The notes: generated from the letters alone by a model not told the origin. DNA of 64,000 nucleotides from Rhizobium mesosinicum (GCF_019511345.1 NZ_JAEUAK010000002.1:186001-250000), one strand, 5' to 3'; counted from the first letter of the stretch, positions 8,481-17,509 are shown. Program-made: numbers and translations.

Positions 8481-9023
8481 CTAGTTGTTCTGGTAGATTT
8501 CGCCTTTGGAGGTAACGATCACCCATTTGCCGTCGCGCTGTTCCAATGTGGCAAGGCGGCTTTCGTCAGGCAGGATCGATCCGACGCGCACGACATACAT
8601 GCCCGAAGGATCTTCGATGAGCGCACGGCCGTTGGCCACATGTAGCAGGCGGAAAGAGCCCTTGCCCGGGAAAGGCTGATCCTCCATCGAAGCGTCGCCG
8701 TTGCGCTCCTTGCCGAGTTCGGAAACCGTTGCCGTCGTCATATTGTCGATCGGCGGGACTTTCTTGCCTTCATCGTTCTTGTTGACCATGGCGAGTGGTG
8801 AAACGCTGAAGACGTTGCGCGCCGGCCAGTTCGGCAATTCACGAGAGGCATTGCTATCGGCAACGCTGATGCCGAACTTGTCCGCGTTGAAGAAGACGTA
8901 CCAGGGGAAGAAGGCGGAGGCGCCGGCGAGTGCCAGACCCAAGAAGGTCAACGCGCGATCGAGCAGCACCCCTTTGTTGCGCTCTTTCAGGGCGACGATC
9001 CGTTCGTCTTCGAAATCGGCCAT
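8481..9023 (-). CDS. Conserved membrane-anchored protein of the rhizobial flagellar cluster, function unknown
   Basis: A 180-residue protein with a charged cytoplasmic N-terminus (about 1-22), one membrane segment (about 23-42, LTFLGLALAGASAFFPWYVFF) and an extracytoplasmic part. The last 60 residues (LLHVANGRALIEDPSGMYVVRVGSILPDESR and following, about 120-175) look like a small beta domain resembling the PilP/type-II-secretion pilot style of short SH3-like repeats, but I do not recognise a named family. The gene is 2 bp from fliI, so it is co-transcribed with flgF and fliI. S. meliloti has an unnamed gene in the same place. A role in flagellar export or assembly is inferred from context only. 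Confidence 0.75.
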   Translation of the reverse strand: MADFEDERIVALKERNKGVLLDRALTFLGLALAGASAFFPWYVFFNADKFGISVADSNASRELPNWPARNVFSVSPLAMVNKNDEGKKVPPIDNMTTATVSELGKERNGDASMEDQPFPGKGSFRLLHVANGRALIEDPSGMYVVRVGSILPDESRLATLEQRDGKWVIVTSKGEIYQNN

Positions 9024-9025
9024 GA

Positions 9026-10435
9026 TCAGGCCCTCCTTTGAATGGGCGCACTCGGAGTGGGTACGCCGGCGGCGGCCTTGAGAGCTCCGGCAAGATCCGC
9101 GAAGGCATCAAGCGATTCTCGGTCTCCCGGAGACTGTTTCAGGACGTCGTAGATGATCGGCACCTGCTTGACGGCCATGTCGAGATCGGGATCAGCGCCC
9201 GGACGGTAGCCGCCGATAAGGCGCAGGTCGCGCGTTTCCTCAAAGCGGTGAATCAACACCTTGAGGCGCGAAACCAGTTTCTCCTGGTCCGGAGTCCAGG
9301 CTTTGCGGGCAAGGCGCGAGATGGATGCGAGCGGATCAATCGGCGGGTAGCGCCCCTCTTCCGCCAGGCTTCGCTGCAGGACGATGTGGCCATCCAGAAT
9401 ACCACGCGTGGAGTCGGCGATCGGATCGTTATGATTGTCGCCATCGACGAGGATGGAGATGATCGCGGTGATGGTGCCCGCGCCTTCCGGACCGGGGCCG
9501 GCGCGCTCCAGAAGACGCGGCAGCTCGGTGAAGACGGACGCCGGATAGCCGCGGGCAATCGGCGGCTCCCCCGAAGCGGTCGCCACTTCGCGGATTGCGT
9601 GGGCAAAACGCGTAACACTGTCGACGATGAAGAGAACGTTTTCGCCCTTGTCGCGAAAGTGCTCGGCGATCGTCACGGCCGTCAGCGGCGCCATTTTGCG
9701 CAGCATCGGGCTTTCGTCACTGGTGGCGACGACGGCAATCGCCTTCTTCATGTCGCTGCCGAGCGTATCCTCGATGAATTCGCGGACTTCGCGACCGCGT
9801 TCGCCGACCAGAGCGATCACCACCTTGTCGAAGGCGTCGGCGCGCGCCAGCATCGACAGCAGCGTCGACTTGCCGACACCCGAGCCGGCAAAAATGCCGA
9901 GACGCTGGCCAAGGCAGAGCGGCGAGAAAATGTCGATCGCACGCACGCCGGTTTTGAACCCGCTCTCGACGCGCTGGCGCATCATCGAAGGCGGCGCGGT
10001 GTTCGAGATCGAGCGGCGATCCAGGCCTTCGGCGATCGGACCGAGACCGTCGATCGGCTCGCAGAGGGAATTGATGGTGCGACCGCACCAGCTATCCGAC
10101 GGAGAGATGCGGAATGCACCTTTGCGGATGACGATGTCATGGATGCCGATCGGCTCGCCCGGTTCGATCGGGCAGACGTAAACCAGATCCGGCTCCACCC
10201 TGACCACTTCGCCAAGATGGATACCTGTCGCCGATTTATGCGCCACAAACTCGCCAAGCCGGACATGCCGGGAAAGGCCGCGGACGGTATAGTGGCCGGC
10301 GGCGATGGTGTGCACGCGACCGCCATGGGTCACAGAGAATTCCGGCGAGGCGTAGCGTTTTGCGAGATCGCCGAGATGTGTGAGCTTCGGCGAGAGCGCG
10401 TCCTCGGTCAACAGGGTGACGTTCATGCTTTGCAC
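9026..10435 (-). CDS. fliI: Flagellum-specific ATPase FliI
   Basis: FliI (469 aa) is the hexameric ATPase that energises substrate unloading at the flagellar type III export gate. The P loop AGSGVGKS is at residues 183-190; further F1-ATPase-like blocks are LVGERGREVREF, the Walker B-type VLFIVDSVTRFA, the ARGYPASVFTELPRLLERAG region and ILDGHIVLQRSLAEEGRYPPID. Length is slightly above the enterobacterial protein, as in other rhizobia. ATG at 10435 gives MQSMNV; the internal ATG three codons later is an alternative start. It lies 6 bp after flgF. Confidence 0.97.
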   Translation of the reverse strand: MQSMNVTLLTEDALSPKLTHLGDLAKRYASPEFSVTHGGRVHTIAAGHYTVRGLSRHVRLGEFVAHKSATGIHLGEVVRVEPDLVYVCPIEPGEPIGIHDIVIRKGAFRISPSDSWCGRTINSLCEPIDGLGPIAEGLDRRSISNTAPPSMMRQRVESGFKTGVRAIDIFSPLCLGQRLGIFAGSGVGKSTLLSMLARADAFDKVVIALVGERGREVREFIEDTLGSDMKKAIAVVATSDESPMLRKMAPLTAVTIAEHFRDKGENVLFIVDSVTRFAHAIREVATASGEPPIARGYPASVFTELPRLLERAGPGPEGAGTITAIISILVDGDNHNDPIADSTRGILDGHIVLQRSLAEEGRYPPIDPLASISRLARKAWTPDQEKLVSRLKVLIHRFEETRDLRLIGGYRPGADPDLDMAVKQVPIIYDVLKQSPGDRESLDAFADLAGALKAAAGVPTPSAPIQRRA

Positions 10436-10441
10436 CTTGTC

Positions 10442-11176
10442 TTAGCGGCTGCCGCCCAGCGTCTGAACCGCCTCCTTGAACGAGTCTTCGCTGTCACGCA
10501 TCAGCGACGATACGCTTTCGAAGGCACGATTCACCTCGATGAGCTGCGTCATCTCGTGCATTGCATTGACGTTGGAATTTTCGAGATAGCCCTGCTCGAC
10601 ACCGACGTTGAAGCGGTCGACGACCGCGCGCGGCGGCTCGGTCGTCATGATGCCGCTGTTTTCGTAGCGCAGGTAGCCCTTGCTGATATCAGCTTCGAAG
10701 AGGCCGAGTGAACCGACTTGGCGGTCATTCTGATAAATGATGCCGTCGGTGCCGACCTTAGGCTCGCCGCCGGCGGTGTTGAGTACGATCGGCGCACCGC
10801 CTGCATCGAGAACCGGATAGCCTCGGATGGAAACCAGCTCGCCGGTATCGCGCATCGTGAAGCGGCCGTCCCTCGTCAGAACGCGGCCGGCGGGCGTATC
10901 GAGAGAGAACCAGGCATCGCCCTTGACGGCAAAATCGAGCATGTTGCCGGTGTGCTGCAATTCGCCATTGGTGCCGTTCAGGTAGTCATTGCCCTGAGAG
11001 ACGAAGGCAACCTTGGTGTTCGTCTTGTTCTGGTTGTTCGCCATCATTTCATCGAACTTTACCTCAGTGCCGCGAAAACCGGTCGTATTCACGTTGGCCA
11101 TGTTGTCGGCGATCGTCGTCAGGCGCTTTTCGAGGGCCATTTGCGACGACAGGGAAACGTAAAGACCGGATTGCAT
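10442..11176 (-). CDS. flgF: Flagellar proximal rod protein FlgF
   Basis: FlgF (244 aa from this start) is a proximal rod protein. The start at 11176 gives the axial-protein N-terminus MQSGLYVSLSSQMALEKRL, then DNMANVNTTGFRG; the longer open frame upstream (to 11239) lacks family similarity and I leave it out. A GGAG lies 9 nt upstream. Later motifs are LDFAVKGDAWFSL and the C-terminal YLENSNVNAMHEMTQLIEVN, typical of FlgF/FlgG. It leads the flgF-fliI operon, divergent from motA. Confidence 0.95.
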   Translation of the reverse strand: MQSGLYVSLSSQMALEKRLTTIADNMANVNTTGFRGTEVKFDEMMANNQNKTNTKVAFVSQGNDYLNGTNGELQHTGNMLDFAVKGDAWFSLDTPAGRVLTRDGRFTMRDTGELVSIRGYPVLDAGGAPIVLNTAGGEPKVGTDGIIYQNDRQVGSLGLFEADISKGYLRYENSGIMTTEPPRAVVDRFNVGVEQGYLENSNVNAMHEMTQLIEVNRAFESVSSLMRDSEDSFKEAVQTLGGSR

Positions 11177-11424
11177 GTCGGTAAGCTCCACATTGGCGAT
11201 AAATGGGACGAAACACGTGACACCTTTTCGTTTGGCCACGGGGTTCCGCTGAGCGGCATCTCAGACATGGGCGCATAGGCCCACTCGTCACGTTCAATAT
11301 GAAGGCAAATGCTTGCGCGAAGCTGGCAGCGCAAATGAGTGCGCAGAAGCCGCTTTCATCAGCCTCACGCAAGGCACAAACCCTATCCGTCGCAAAGAAA
11401 AGCAACGTTCGGATTGGGCTGACG
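11177..11424. promoter_or_regulatory. Divergent promoter region of flgF-fliI and motA-fliM-fliN-fliG
   Basis: These 248 bp separate the divergent starts of flgF (11176, minus) and motA (11425, plus) and must hold the promoters of both operons. Open frames run across it in both directions but show no family similarity. In S. meliloti the corresponding class II genes are driven through VisNR and Rem; I cannot identify a Rem site by eye. Confidence 0.5.
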
Positions 11425-12297
11425 ATGAATATTATTATCGGATTTGTAGTTGTCTGCGGCTGTATCGTCGGTAGCTTTATGGCGATGGGCGGCGAAGTCG
11501 ATGCTCTTTTTCAGCCCTTCGAATTCCTGATCATCGGCGGCGCAGGCATCGGCAGCTTCATCATGGCGAACCCAATGAAGGTGGTGAAGGATTCCGGCAA
11601 GGCGCTCGGCGAGGCCTTCAAGCACTCCGTTCCCAAGGAGCGCAACTACCTCGATACGCTCGGCGTGCTCTATTCGCTGATGCGCGACCTGCGTACGAAA
11701 TCGCGCAACGAAATCGAAGCGCATATCGACAATCCGGCCGAATCGACGATCTTCCAGCAGGCTCCGACGGTTCTGAAGAACAAGGAACTGACGGCCTTCA
11801 TCTGCGACTACGTGCGCCTGATCATCATCGGCAATGCCCGCTCCCACGAGATCGAGGCGCTGATGGACGAAGAAATCAACACCATCCTTCATGACAAGAT
11901 GAAGCCCTACCACGCGATCCAGATCATGGGCGATTCGTTCCCCGCCATCGGCATCGTCGCGGCGGTCCTCGGCGTCATCAAGGCCATGGCGCATATCAAC
12001 GACTCGCCGGAAGTGCTCGGCCACCTCATCGGTTCGGCACTCGTCGGCACATTCCTCGGCATTCTGCTTTCCTACTGCGTCTGCTCCCCCCTGGTCTCCC
12101 AGATCAAGGTCGTCCGCTCCAAGCAGCACCGCCTCTACGTCGTCGTCAAGCAGACCCTGCTTGCCTACATGAACGGCTCGGTGCCGCAGGTCGCCCTCGA
12201 ATATGGACGCAAGACGATCTCGGCATATGAGCGCCCGTCGATCGACGCAGTGGAACAGGAAATGATGAACCCAGGCGGCGAAAACAAGGCAGCTTAA
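11425..12297 (+). CDS. motA: Flagellar motor stator protein MotA
   Basis: MotA (290 aa) forms the proton channel of the stator with MotB. The start at 11425 gives [20 protein letters not shown], the family N-terminus; the upstream in-frame extension to 11299 is not MotA-like. Four membrane segments are visible (about residues 3-22, 32-50, 170-190 and 200-222), with a large cytoplasmic loop that contacts FliG between TM2 and TM3 and the [13 protein letters not shown] block ([17 protein letters not shown]). The stop codon is directly followed by the fliM ATG. The motB gene is not in the window, as in other rhizobia where motB-motC-motD lie elsewhere. Confidence 0.96.
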   Translation: MNIIIGFVVVCGCIVGSFMAMGGEVDALFQPFEFLIIGGAGIGSFIMANPMKVVKDSGKALGEAFKHSVPKERNYLDTLGVLYSLMRDLRTKSRNEIEAHIDNPAESTIFQQAPTVLKNKELTAFICDYVRLIIIGNARSHEIEALMDEEINTILHDKMKPYHAIQIMGDSFPAIGIVAAVLGVIKAMAHINDSPEVLGHLIGSALVGTFLGILLSYCVCSPLVSQIKVVRSKQHRLYVVVKQTLLAYMNGSVPQVALEYGRKTISAYERPSIDAVEQEMMNPGGENKAA

Positions 12298-13245
12298 ATG
12301 ACTATGAGCAATGCTTCGCATGACAACCAGACAATGGATCCCGTCCTCCTTGCCAAACTGACCGGCGGTCTCGGCGACAGGGGCAGGGTTGCCAAGCTCT
12401 GCAGTTCCTTCGGCGATATCTACAGCGAATTCCTTCCCGACGTGCTGAAAAGCGAAACCGGCCTCGACGTGACCGTCGGCTATCTCGGCTGCGAGATCGG
12501 CTACAAGAATCATCTGATCGACGATCTCAGCACCAACATGACGCTGGTCGATGCGACGCTGCGCAATTGGTCTCAGAACATCACCATCGGCTGTGGCAAC
12601 GGTTTCATCATCACCCTGATGGAACATCTGCTTGGCGCTGCCGCCGAGACGATCGAGGAGCCGGCCGACCGGCTTCTCTCCGTTATCGAACTCGACCTCG
12701 CCTGCATGGTGTTCGACAAGATTTCGAAGGTGCTGCGTTCGGCCGTCAACGCGCCGGGCGGATTCGAGCCGAGCTTGTCGGCTCCCTTCGCTCTTGAGGC
12801 ACGCATCCGTCCGCCGGAAGATCGCCCGGATGAATTCGCGGCAGCCATCAACATGTCGATCACACTTGCCGGGATCGTTTCCGAATTCAGCCTGATCGTC
12901 CCCCAGGCGGCGCTGCTCAAGACCAAGGTCTCAGCTCCGAAGCCGAAGAAGCAGCTAAGCAAGTCGCCGGAGTGGACGGAGCAGATCGGCGACCAGGTTC
13001 GCCGGTCGCAGGTGACCCTCGAAGCCAAGATCCGTCTGCAGGATCTGACGCTCAGGACGATTTCCAAACTGATGGCCGGCGACGTCATTCCTTTCCGCGA
13101 CAGCGGCGATGTACGCGTCGAAGTCAGCGCCAACAGCCGAGAATTGTATGTGTGCGAGTTCGGGCGTTCAGGCGAGAACTACATGGTGCGCGTGAAAGAC
13201 ACCATGAACTCGGATGACGAGCTGATCCGACATTTAATGAATTAA
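12298..13245 (+). CDS. fliM: Flagellar switch protein FliM
   Basis: FliM (315 aa) is the C-ring component that binds phospho-CheY and couples it to FliG. The middle domain is recognisable (about residues 40-200, with TGLDVTVGYLGCEIGYKN, FIITLMEHLLGA and a CheC-like fold) and the C-terminal SpoA domain covers about 235-315 (SQVTLEAKIRLQDLTLRTIS, LMAGDVIPF). The N-terminus lacks the LSQxEIDALL motif that binds CheY in enterobacteria; instead it has MDPVLLAKLTGGLGDRG. The start codon abuts the motA stop. Identification rests on domain order and position in motA-fliM-fliN-fliG. Confidence 0.93.
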   Translation: MTMSNASHDNQTMDPVLLAKLTGGLGDRGRVAKLCSSFGDIYSEFLPDVLKSETGLDVTVGYLGCEIGYKNHLIDDLSTNMTLVDATLRNWSQNITIGCGNGFIITLMEHLLGAAAETIEEPADRLLSVIELDLACMVFDKISKVLRSAVNAPGGFEPSLSAPFALEARIRPPEDRPDEFAAAINMSITLAGIVSEFSLIVPQAALLKTKVSAPKPKKQLSKSPEWTEQIGDQVRRSQVTLEAKIRLQDLTLRTISKLMAGDVIPFRDSGDVRVEVSANSRELYVCEFGRSGENYMVRVKDTMNSDDELIRHLMN

Positions 13246-13311
13246 TCGGTTCCCTCGCTTTCAGCGCCGGAAAGGCAGTTTGAGGCAAGTTTCAACTGGA
13301 ATAGTGATTTC

Positions 13312-13938
13312 ATGGCTACGAAGAAGACACAGCAGAACAGTGACCTCTCCCTGGACATGCCGGGCAATGAAGCCGATCTGGATCAGGCTATCGACGATCT
13401 GCGCGGCGTGCTGAAGAAAGATTCGGACGGCGATTTTCCCCAGTTCGGTGATGACCTGCAGAATGACGCTTTCGCGGCAGGAACGGACCTTTCGCCGTTC
13501 GGTGGCGATGCCGGCGAAACGGCCTTCGGCGACGCCGATTTCGCAGGCAGCGATTTCGGAGGCGGCGATTTCGGTGGAAATGCTGCGAGCATGGGTGGCG
13601 CAGGCGCTCCCGGCCTTAGCGACGCACCAAGCTTCGGCGGCAACTCCTTCCAGTCTGCTCCCGCACCGCTCGGCAGCGCACTGAACTCGAACTTCGACCT
13701 GATCATGGACATACCTATCGATGTCCAGATCGTCCTCGGAACGAGCCGCATGCAGGTTTCCGGCCTGATGAACCTCACCGAGGGTGCCACAATCGCGCTC
13801 GACAAGAAAATCGGCGAGCCGGTCGAAATAATGGTGAACGGCCGCAAGATTGCACGCGGCGAGATTACGGTTCTTGATAACGACGACACGCGATTCGGTG
13901 TAAAACTGACAGAAGTTTTGAGCACGAAAAAAGCCTGA
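13312..13938 (+). CDS. fliN: Flagellar switch protein FliN
   Basis: FliN forms the base of the C ring with FliM. Only the last 80 or so residues of this 208-residue protein are the conserved SpoA domain ([62 protein letters not shown]). The first 120 residues are a low-complexity extension rich in Gly, Asp, Phe and Ala (repeated [13 protein letters not shown] units about 60-85). Such an extended N-terminus is usual in rhizobial FliN and makes the protein longer than the 137 residues of E. coli. Confidence 0.95.
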   Translation: MATKKTQQNSDLSLDMPGNEADLDQAIDDLRGVLKKDSDGDFPQFGDDLQNDAFAAGTDLSPFGGDAGETAFGDADFAGSDFGGGDFGGNAASMGGAGAPGLSDAPSFGGNSFQSAPAPLGSALNSNFDLIMDIPIDVQIVLGTSRMQVSGLMNLTEGATIALDKKIGEPVEIMVNGRKIARGEITVLDNDDTRFGVKLTEVLSTKKA

Positions 13939-13966
13939 TCCCTGTGCGGGACGGAGAGGTTAGACC

Positions 13967-15004
13967 ATGATGGACTTTGACGATTTCGGCGGCGCACTTG
14001 CCGGGAAACCGTTGACCCAGGCTGAAAAGGCGGCGGCAGTTCTCCTCGCTATGGGGAAGGGGGTCGCCGGCCGGCTGCTGAAATATTTTACGCAGGCCGA
14101 ATTGCAGACCATTATCGCATCTGCCCAGGCGCTTCGCGCCATCCCGCCGGACGAGCTTCTCCAGCTCGTCGGCGAATTCGAAGATCTCTTCACCGAAGGC
14201 GCCGGTCTGATGGACAACGCCAAGGCGATCGAAGCCATCCTCGAGGAAGGACTGACGCCTGACGAAGTCGACAGCCTGCTCGGCCGCCGCACCGCCTTCC
14301 AGGCCTACGAGACGTCAATCTGGGATCGTCTCGCCGAGGCGGAACCGGCCTTCGTCGCTCAGTTCCTGCTGCGCGAACATCCTCAGACGGTTGCTTATAT
14401 CCTGTCCATGATGCCTTCGTCCTTCGGCGCGAAGGTACTGCTGCAGCTTCCCGACAACCGCCGCGCCGACATCATGAACCGCACGGTCAACATGAAGGGC
14501 GTCAGCCCCAAGGCCGCGCAGATCATCGAAAACCAGGTGATGACGCTGCTTGCCGAGGTCGACGCGGAACGCAATGCGTCGGGCTCCGCCAAGGTCGCCG
14601 ACCTGATGAACGAAATGGACAAGCCGCAGGTAGACACGCTGCTCACCTCGCTCGAATCGATCAGCCGCGAAGCGGTCAACAAGGTTCGTCCGAAGATCTT
14701 CCTCTTCGAAGATCTCATGTTCATGCCGCAGCGCAGCCGCGTCATGCTGCTCAACGATATTTCGTCCGACGTTCTCACCGTCGCGCTACGTGGCGCATCG
14801 GCCGAAATCCGCGAAGCGGTGCTTTCCTCCATCAGTCCGCGCCAACGCCGCATGATCGAATCGGATCTTCAGAGCGGTATGGCCGGGGTCAATCCGCGCG
14901 AGATCGCGATTGCGCGGCGCGCCGTTGCGCAGGAAGCGATTCGCCTGGCCAATGCCGGCCAGATCGAGCTCAAGGAAAAGGAAGGCGACCCGGCTGCCGC
15001 TTGA
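13967..15004 (+). CDS. fliG: Flagellar motor switch protein FliG
   Basis: FliG (345 aa) is the C-ring protein that touches MotA and determines rotation. The N-terminal domain begins LTQAEKAAAVLLAMGKGVAG; the middle domain has the EHPQTVAYILSMMP motif (REHPQT, about residues 128-141) that binds FliM; and the C-terminal torque domain has RPKIFLFEDLMFMPQRSR and LRGASAEIREAVLSSISPRQ. Length and blocks are standard. The gene is 28 bp after fliN and is followed by a hairpin with a T run before flhB. Confidence 0.97.
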   Translation: MMDFDDFGGALAGKPLTQAEKAAAVLLAMGKGVAGRLLKYFTQAELQTIIASAQALRAIPPDELLQLVGEFEDLFTEGAGLMDNAKAIEAILEEGLTPDEVDSLLGRRTAFQAYETSIWDRLAEAEPAFVAQFLLREHPQTVAYILSMMPSSFGAKVLLQLPDNRRADIMNRTVNMKGVSPKAAQIIENQVMTLLAEVDAERNASGSAKVADLMNEMDKPQVDTLLTSLESISREAVNKVRPKIFLFEDLMFMPQRSRVMLLNDISSDVLTVALRGASAEIREAVLSSISPRQRRMIESDLQSGMAGVNPREIAIARRAVAQEAIRLANAGQIELKEKEGDPAAA

Positions 15005-15087
15005 GCTATCGCAGTTGTTGACAAAACCCCTCGCTCACAAGGCGGCGGTTGATCGGCAGCACGCACAAGACTACCCTTCTGGCAAAT

Positions 15088-15114
15088 GGGCCGCGCTGCA
15101 GTCGCGGCCCTTTT
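15088..15114 (+). terminator. Terminator-like hairpin between fliG and flhB
   Basis: An 8-bp perfect GC stem (15088-15095 with 15103-15110, GGGCCGCG and its complement) with a 7-nt loop is followed by TTTT CTTT. It has the form of a rho-independent terminator, yet the flhB ribosome-binding site (CGGAGG, 15121-15126) begins only 10 nt later. It may separate fliG from flhB or lower flhB read-through. Confidence 0.65.
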
Positions 15115-15135
15115 CTTTGACGGAGGGCCGCACAC

Positions 15136-16215
15136 TTGGCCGATGAAGACAAGGACAGCAAAACAGAAGCCCCTACCGCGAAGAAGCGGTCGGATGCTGC
15201 CGAAAAAGGCAATACCCCCCACTCGCGTGAAATCGCAATCTTCACGACGATTCTGGCGACCTTCATCTATCTCGTCTTCTTCCTTCCGAGCGCAACGTCG
15301 CACATGGCCGAAACCCTGCGTGACATCTTCGAGCAGCCAGATCAGTGGAATATCGAGACAGGGCCTGACGTCATCTCGCTCTTTGCGAAGCTTGGCTGGG
15401 CCGTGGCTGCGCTTCTGGCCCCTGCCTTCATCATGTTCATGGTGTTCGGTATTGCCTCGTCCGTCTTTCAAAACCTGCCGACACCGGTTCTCGAACGCAT
15501 CCGTCCGCAGGCCTCGCGTATTTCACCGATCAAGGGATGGTCGCGGCTCTTCAGCCTTCAGGGACTCGTGGAATTCGGTAAATCGCTGTTCAAGGTCGTC
15601 GTCGTCGGAGTGATTCTTTTCTTCGTCCTCAGAAGCGAATATTTCGGCTCCATCGATGCGATGTTCTCCGACCCGCAGACGATCATGGTTCGCATGATGG
15701 CGGCGATGCGCAAGATCATCATCGTCATGCTGATCGCCACCGCGATCGTTGCGATCGCCGACGTCTTTTGGACGCGTCATCATTGGTTCACCGAACTGAA
15801 GATGACGAAGCACGAGGTGAAAGAGGAAAATAAGCAGTCGCAGGGCGACCCATTCGTCAAGAGCAGGCAGCGCTCCGTCATGCGTGACCGCGCCCGCCGG
15901 CGTATGATCTCCGGTGTCCAGCGCGCCACGCTCGTGATCGCCAACCCGACCCACTATGCCGTGGCGCTGCGTTACGTACGCGAGGAAAACGATGCGCCTG
16001 TCGTCCTTGCCAAGGGCCAGGACCTTATTGCGTTGAAAATCAGAGAGATCGCTGAAGAAAACAACATCCCGGTGTTCGAGGATCCACCTCTCGCACGCTC
16101 CATGTTTGCGCAAGTCTCGGTGGATAGTGTCATACCGTCAGTCTTCTATAAGGCCGTCGCGGAACTCATTCATCGGGTTTACGCCGCGGAGGCCAAGAAC
16201 AAACGGGTAAGATAA
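15136..16215 (+). CDS. flhB: Flagellar type III export switch protein FlhB
   Basis: FlhB (359 aa) is an inner-membrane component of the export apparatus whose cytoplasmic domain switches substrate specificity. The start is TTG at 15136 with CGGAGG 9 nt upstream, giving the family start [18 protein letters not shown]. Four membrane segments lie at about residues 33-52, 90-112, 145-165 and 188-210. The autocleavage motif NPTH is at residues 270-273, followed by YAVALRY. The C-terminal part ([20 protein letters not shown], then [13 protein letters not shown]) is typical. Confidence 0.97.
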   Translation: MADEDKDSKTEAPTAKKRSDAAEKGNTPHSREIAIFTTILATFIYLVFFLPSATSHMAETLRDIFEQPDQWNIETGPDVISLFAKLGWAVAALLAPAFIMFMVFGIASSVFQNLPTPVLERIRPQASRISPIKGWSRLFSLQGLVEFGKSLFKVVVVGVILFFVLRSEYFGSIDAMFSDPQTIMVRMMAAMRKIIIVMLIATAIVAIADVFWTRHHWFTELKMTKHEVKEENKQSQGDPFVKSRQRSVMRDRARRRMISGVQRATLVIANPTHYAVALRYVREENDAPVVLAKGQDLIALKIREIAEENNIPVFEDPPLARSMFAQVSVDSVIPSVFYKAVAELIHRVYAAEAKNKRVR

Positions 16216-16220
16216 GTCGA

Positions 16221-16661
16221 ATGAAAAAATGCCCCTACTCTGCCCAGCGTGAGAAAATCCTTGCAGAAGCGATCAGCCCGGTCGCAACCGAGCTCAGGCT
16301 TCTGGACGCATCCGATCTCATTTCTCTGCTGCGTTTCGAGTATTACGGCAATCTCGCCGACCTCGTCGCTTCCGCAGCGGAACTGTTTTTTCATCCCGGC
16401 ACCGTCAATTTCGGTTTGGGGGGAAATTACACGCTGGAATGGGGCGGCAAGCCCGAAGTTGTGCTCGACCTCGAAATCAAGCCGCGCGGCGTGACCGTCT
16501 ATGCCCAGCTGACGCTGGCCGAAGACCATGCAGGCATCGAGATCAACCATATTTCCTTCCAGAACGCCTCCAGCGATCCGGACGCAAACACGGCTTTTCT
16601 GCAAAGGAGCCTGCACGACGCGCGCTATATCGTGGCAAAGCCACAGGCGCTCGCCGGCTAG
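16221..16661 (+). CDS. Conserved hypothetical protein downstream of flhB
   Basis: A 146-residue protein predicted to be cytoplasmic, with no signal peptide or membrane segment and no family I recognise. It starts 5 bp after the flhB stop, so it is probably the last gene of the motA-to-flhB operon. The first 55 residues are likely helical (ILAEAISPVATELRLLDASD); the rest alternates beta-type segments (KPEVVLDLEIKPRGVTVYAQ). Rhizobial genomes keep an unnamed gene here. A role in motility is possible but is inferred from position only. Confidence 0.7.
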   Translation: MKKCPYSAQREKILAEAISPVATELRLLDASDLISLLRFEYYGNLADLVASAAELFFHPGTVNFGLGGNYTLEWGGKPEVVLDLEIKPRGVTVYAQLTLAEDHAGIEINHISFQNASSDPDANTAFLQRSLHDARYIVAKPQALAG

Positions 16662-16673
16662 AGCGCACCGATC

Positions 16674-16696
16674 CACACTTTGCGCGACATGCTTAA
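16674..16696. repeat. Partial copy of a rhizobial intergenic palindromic repeat
   Basis: These 23 bp (core CTTTGCGCGACATGCTTAA) recur exactly at 37281-37303. Short elements carrying GACATGC and its complement are scattered in rhizobial intergenic regions. This copy lies just after a stop codon and keeps only the right half of the dyad. Confidence 0.5.
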
Positions 16697-16718
16697 AGCA
16701 TCATCCACTCGGGTGTAT

Positions 16719-16742
16719 GGCCCGGCCCGCAGGCGCCGGGCC
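16719..16742. terminator. Terminator hairpin between the post-flhB gene and visR
   Basis: An 8-bp perfect GC stem (16719-16726 with 16735-16742, GGCCCGGC and complement) with an 8-nt loop sits between the convergent stop codons of the plus-strand flagellar operon and visR. On the plus strand it is followed by TTGCTGT only, so the U tract is weak. Confidence 0.6.
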
Positions 16743-16750
16743 TTGCTGTC

Positions 16751-17509
16751 TCAGCTGATGTAGCCGAGGCGGATCGCTTTTGCGATCGCCTGGATACGGT
16801 TGACGGAATCGAGCTTGATGGTCGCCGAGCCAAGATAGGCGTTCACCGTGTGGACGGACAGGCCGAGCTTGTCGGCTATTTCTTCACTGATCCGGCCGTC
16901 GCCGGCAAGCTGAAGACAGGCGATCTCACGTTCACTCAGTGCTTCGGTCGCCGCCGCCCGCCGCTCATCGAGCGACAGCAGGTCGATCATGACATTGCAG
17001 CACCGGCCGTGCAGCTCGATAATCGTATCGCTCAGGGGATCCAGATCGTCGCCGGTGAGGACCACGAAGCCGTTGCCGATAGCGCCGAGGCGCACGGGAA
17101 AGGCAAGACCGGAGAAAGGCACCATGCCGTCCTTCAGCCTCACCATGAAAGGTGAGAAGTCGGCAGGACCGGGAGCTGTACGGTCATGGCTGCCGGCCCA
17201 GAACAACGGCAGCAGCGAGCGATCGATGTGGTCGAGCAAAGCCTCGCCGTAGGCATCGATGAAGGCCTTGCCGAAGCCGGCATTTGCGGGAGTCCAGTTC
17301 TCCAGTTCGCAGATCAGTCGCTGCTTTGCCGGCACGCCGGAGCCGCTGACGCGAAAGACGGCGAAGCCCTGTGCATCAGCTAGCTTCTGCATGGCAATAA
17401 GGCGTGGAAAAAGGTCAGACCGGCTGGAAATCCTGTTCACACGCACCATGCGCATCTGGTCCGTGCCGCCTATCACCCTGCCTGGTTGATGCCCCATAAT
17501 TCCCCTCAA
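16751..17509 (-). CDS. visR: LuxR-type motility master regulator VisR
   Basis: VisR (252 aa) acts with VisN as the global activator of flagellar, motility and chemotaxis genes in S. meliloti, probably as a heterodimer. The C-terminal 65 residues form a LuxR/GerE helix-turn-helix (LSEREIACLQLAGDGRISEE, LGLSVHTVNAYLGSATIKL). The N-terminal 180 residues look like an autoinducer-binding-type sensor domain with the same scaffold as other rhizobial LuxR proteins. Its ATG overlaps the visN stop by 4 bp, so the two are produced together. In this window the pair lies between the flhB end and fliF, the same neighbourhood as in S. meliloti. Confidence 0.93.
   Translation of the reverse strand: MRGIMGHQPGRVIGGTDQMRMVRVNRISSRSDLFPRLIAMQKLADAQGFAVFRVSGSGVPAKQRLICELENWTPANAGFGKAFIDAYGEALLDHIDRSLLPLFWAGSHDRTAPGPADFSPFMVRLKDGMVPFSGLAFPVRLGAIGNGFVVLTGDDLDPLSDTIIELHGRCCNVMIDLLSLDERRAAATEALSEREIACLQLAGDGRISEEIADKLGLSVHTVNAYLGSATIKLDSVNRIQAIAKAIRLGYIS

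Noticed and set aside
9038..10711. Plus-strand open frame of 557 codons
   Set aside because: Complement of fliI and the end of flgF; no domain recognised.
11299..11424. N-terminal extension of MotA
   Set aside because: The 42 extra residues lack MotA similarity; ATG 11425 gives the family N-terminus.
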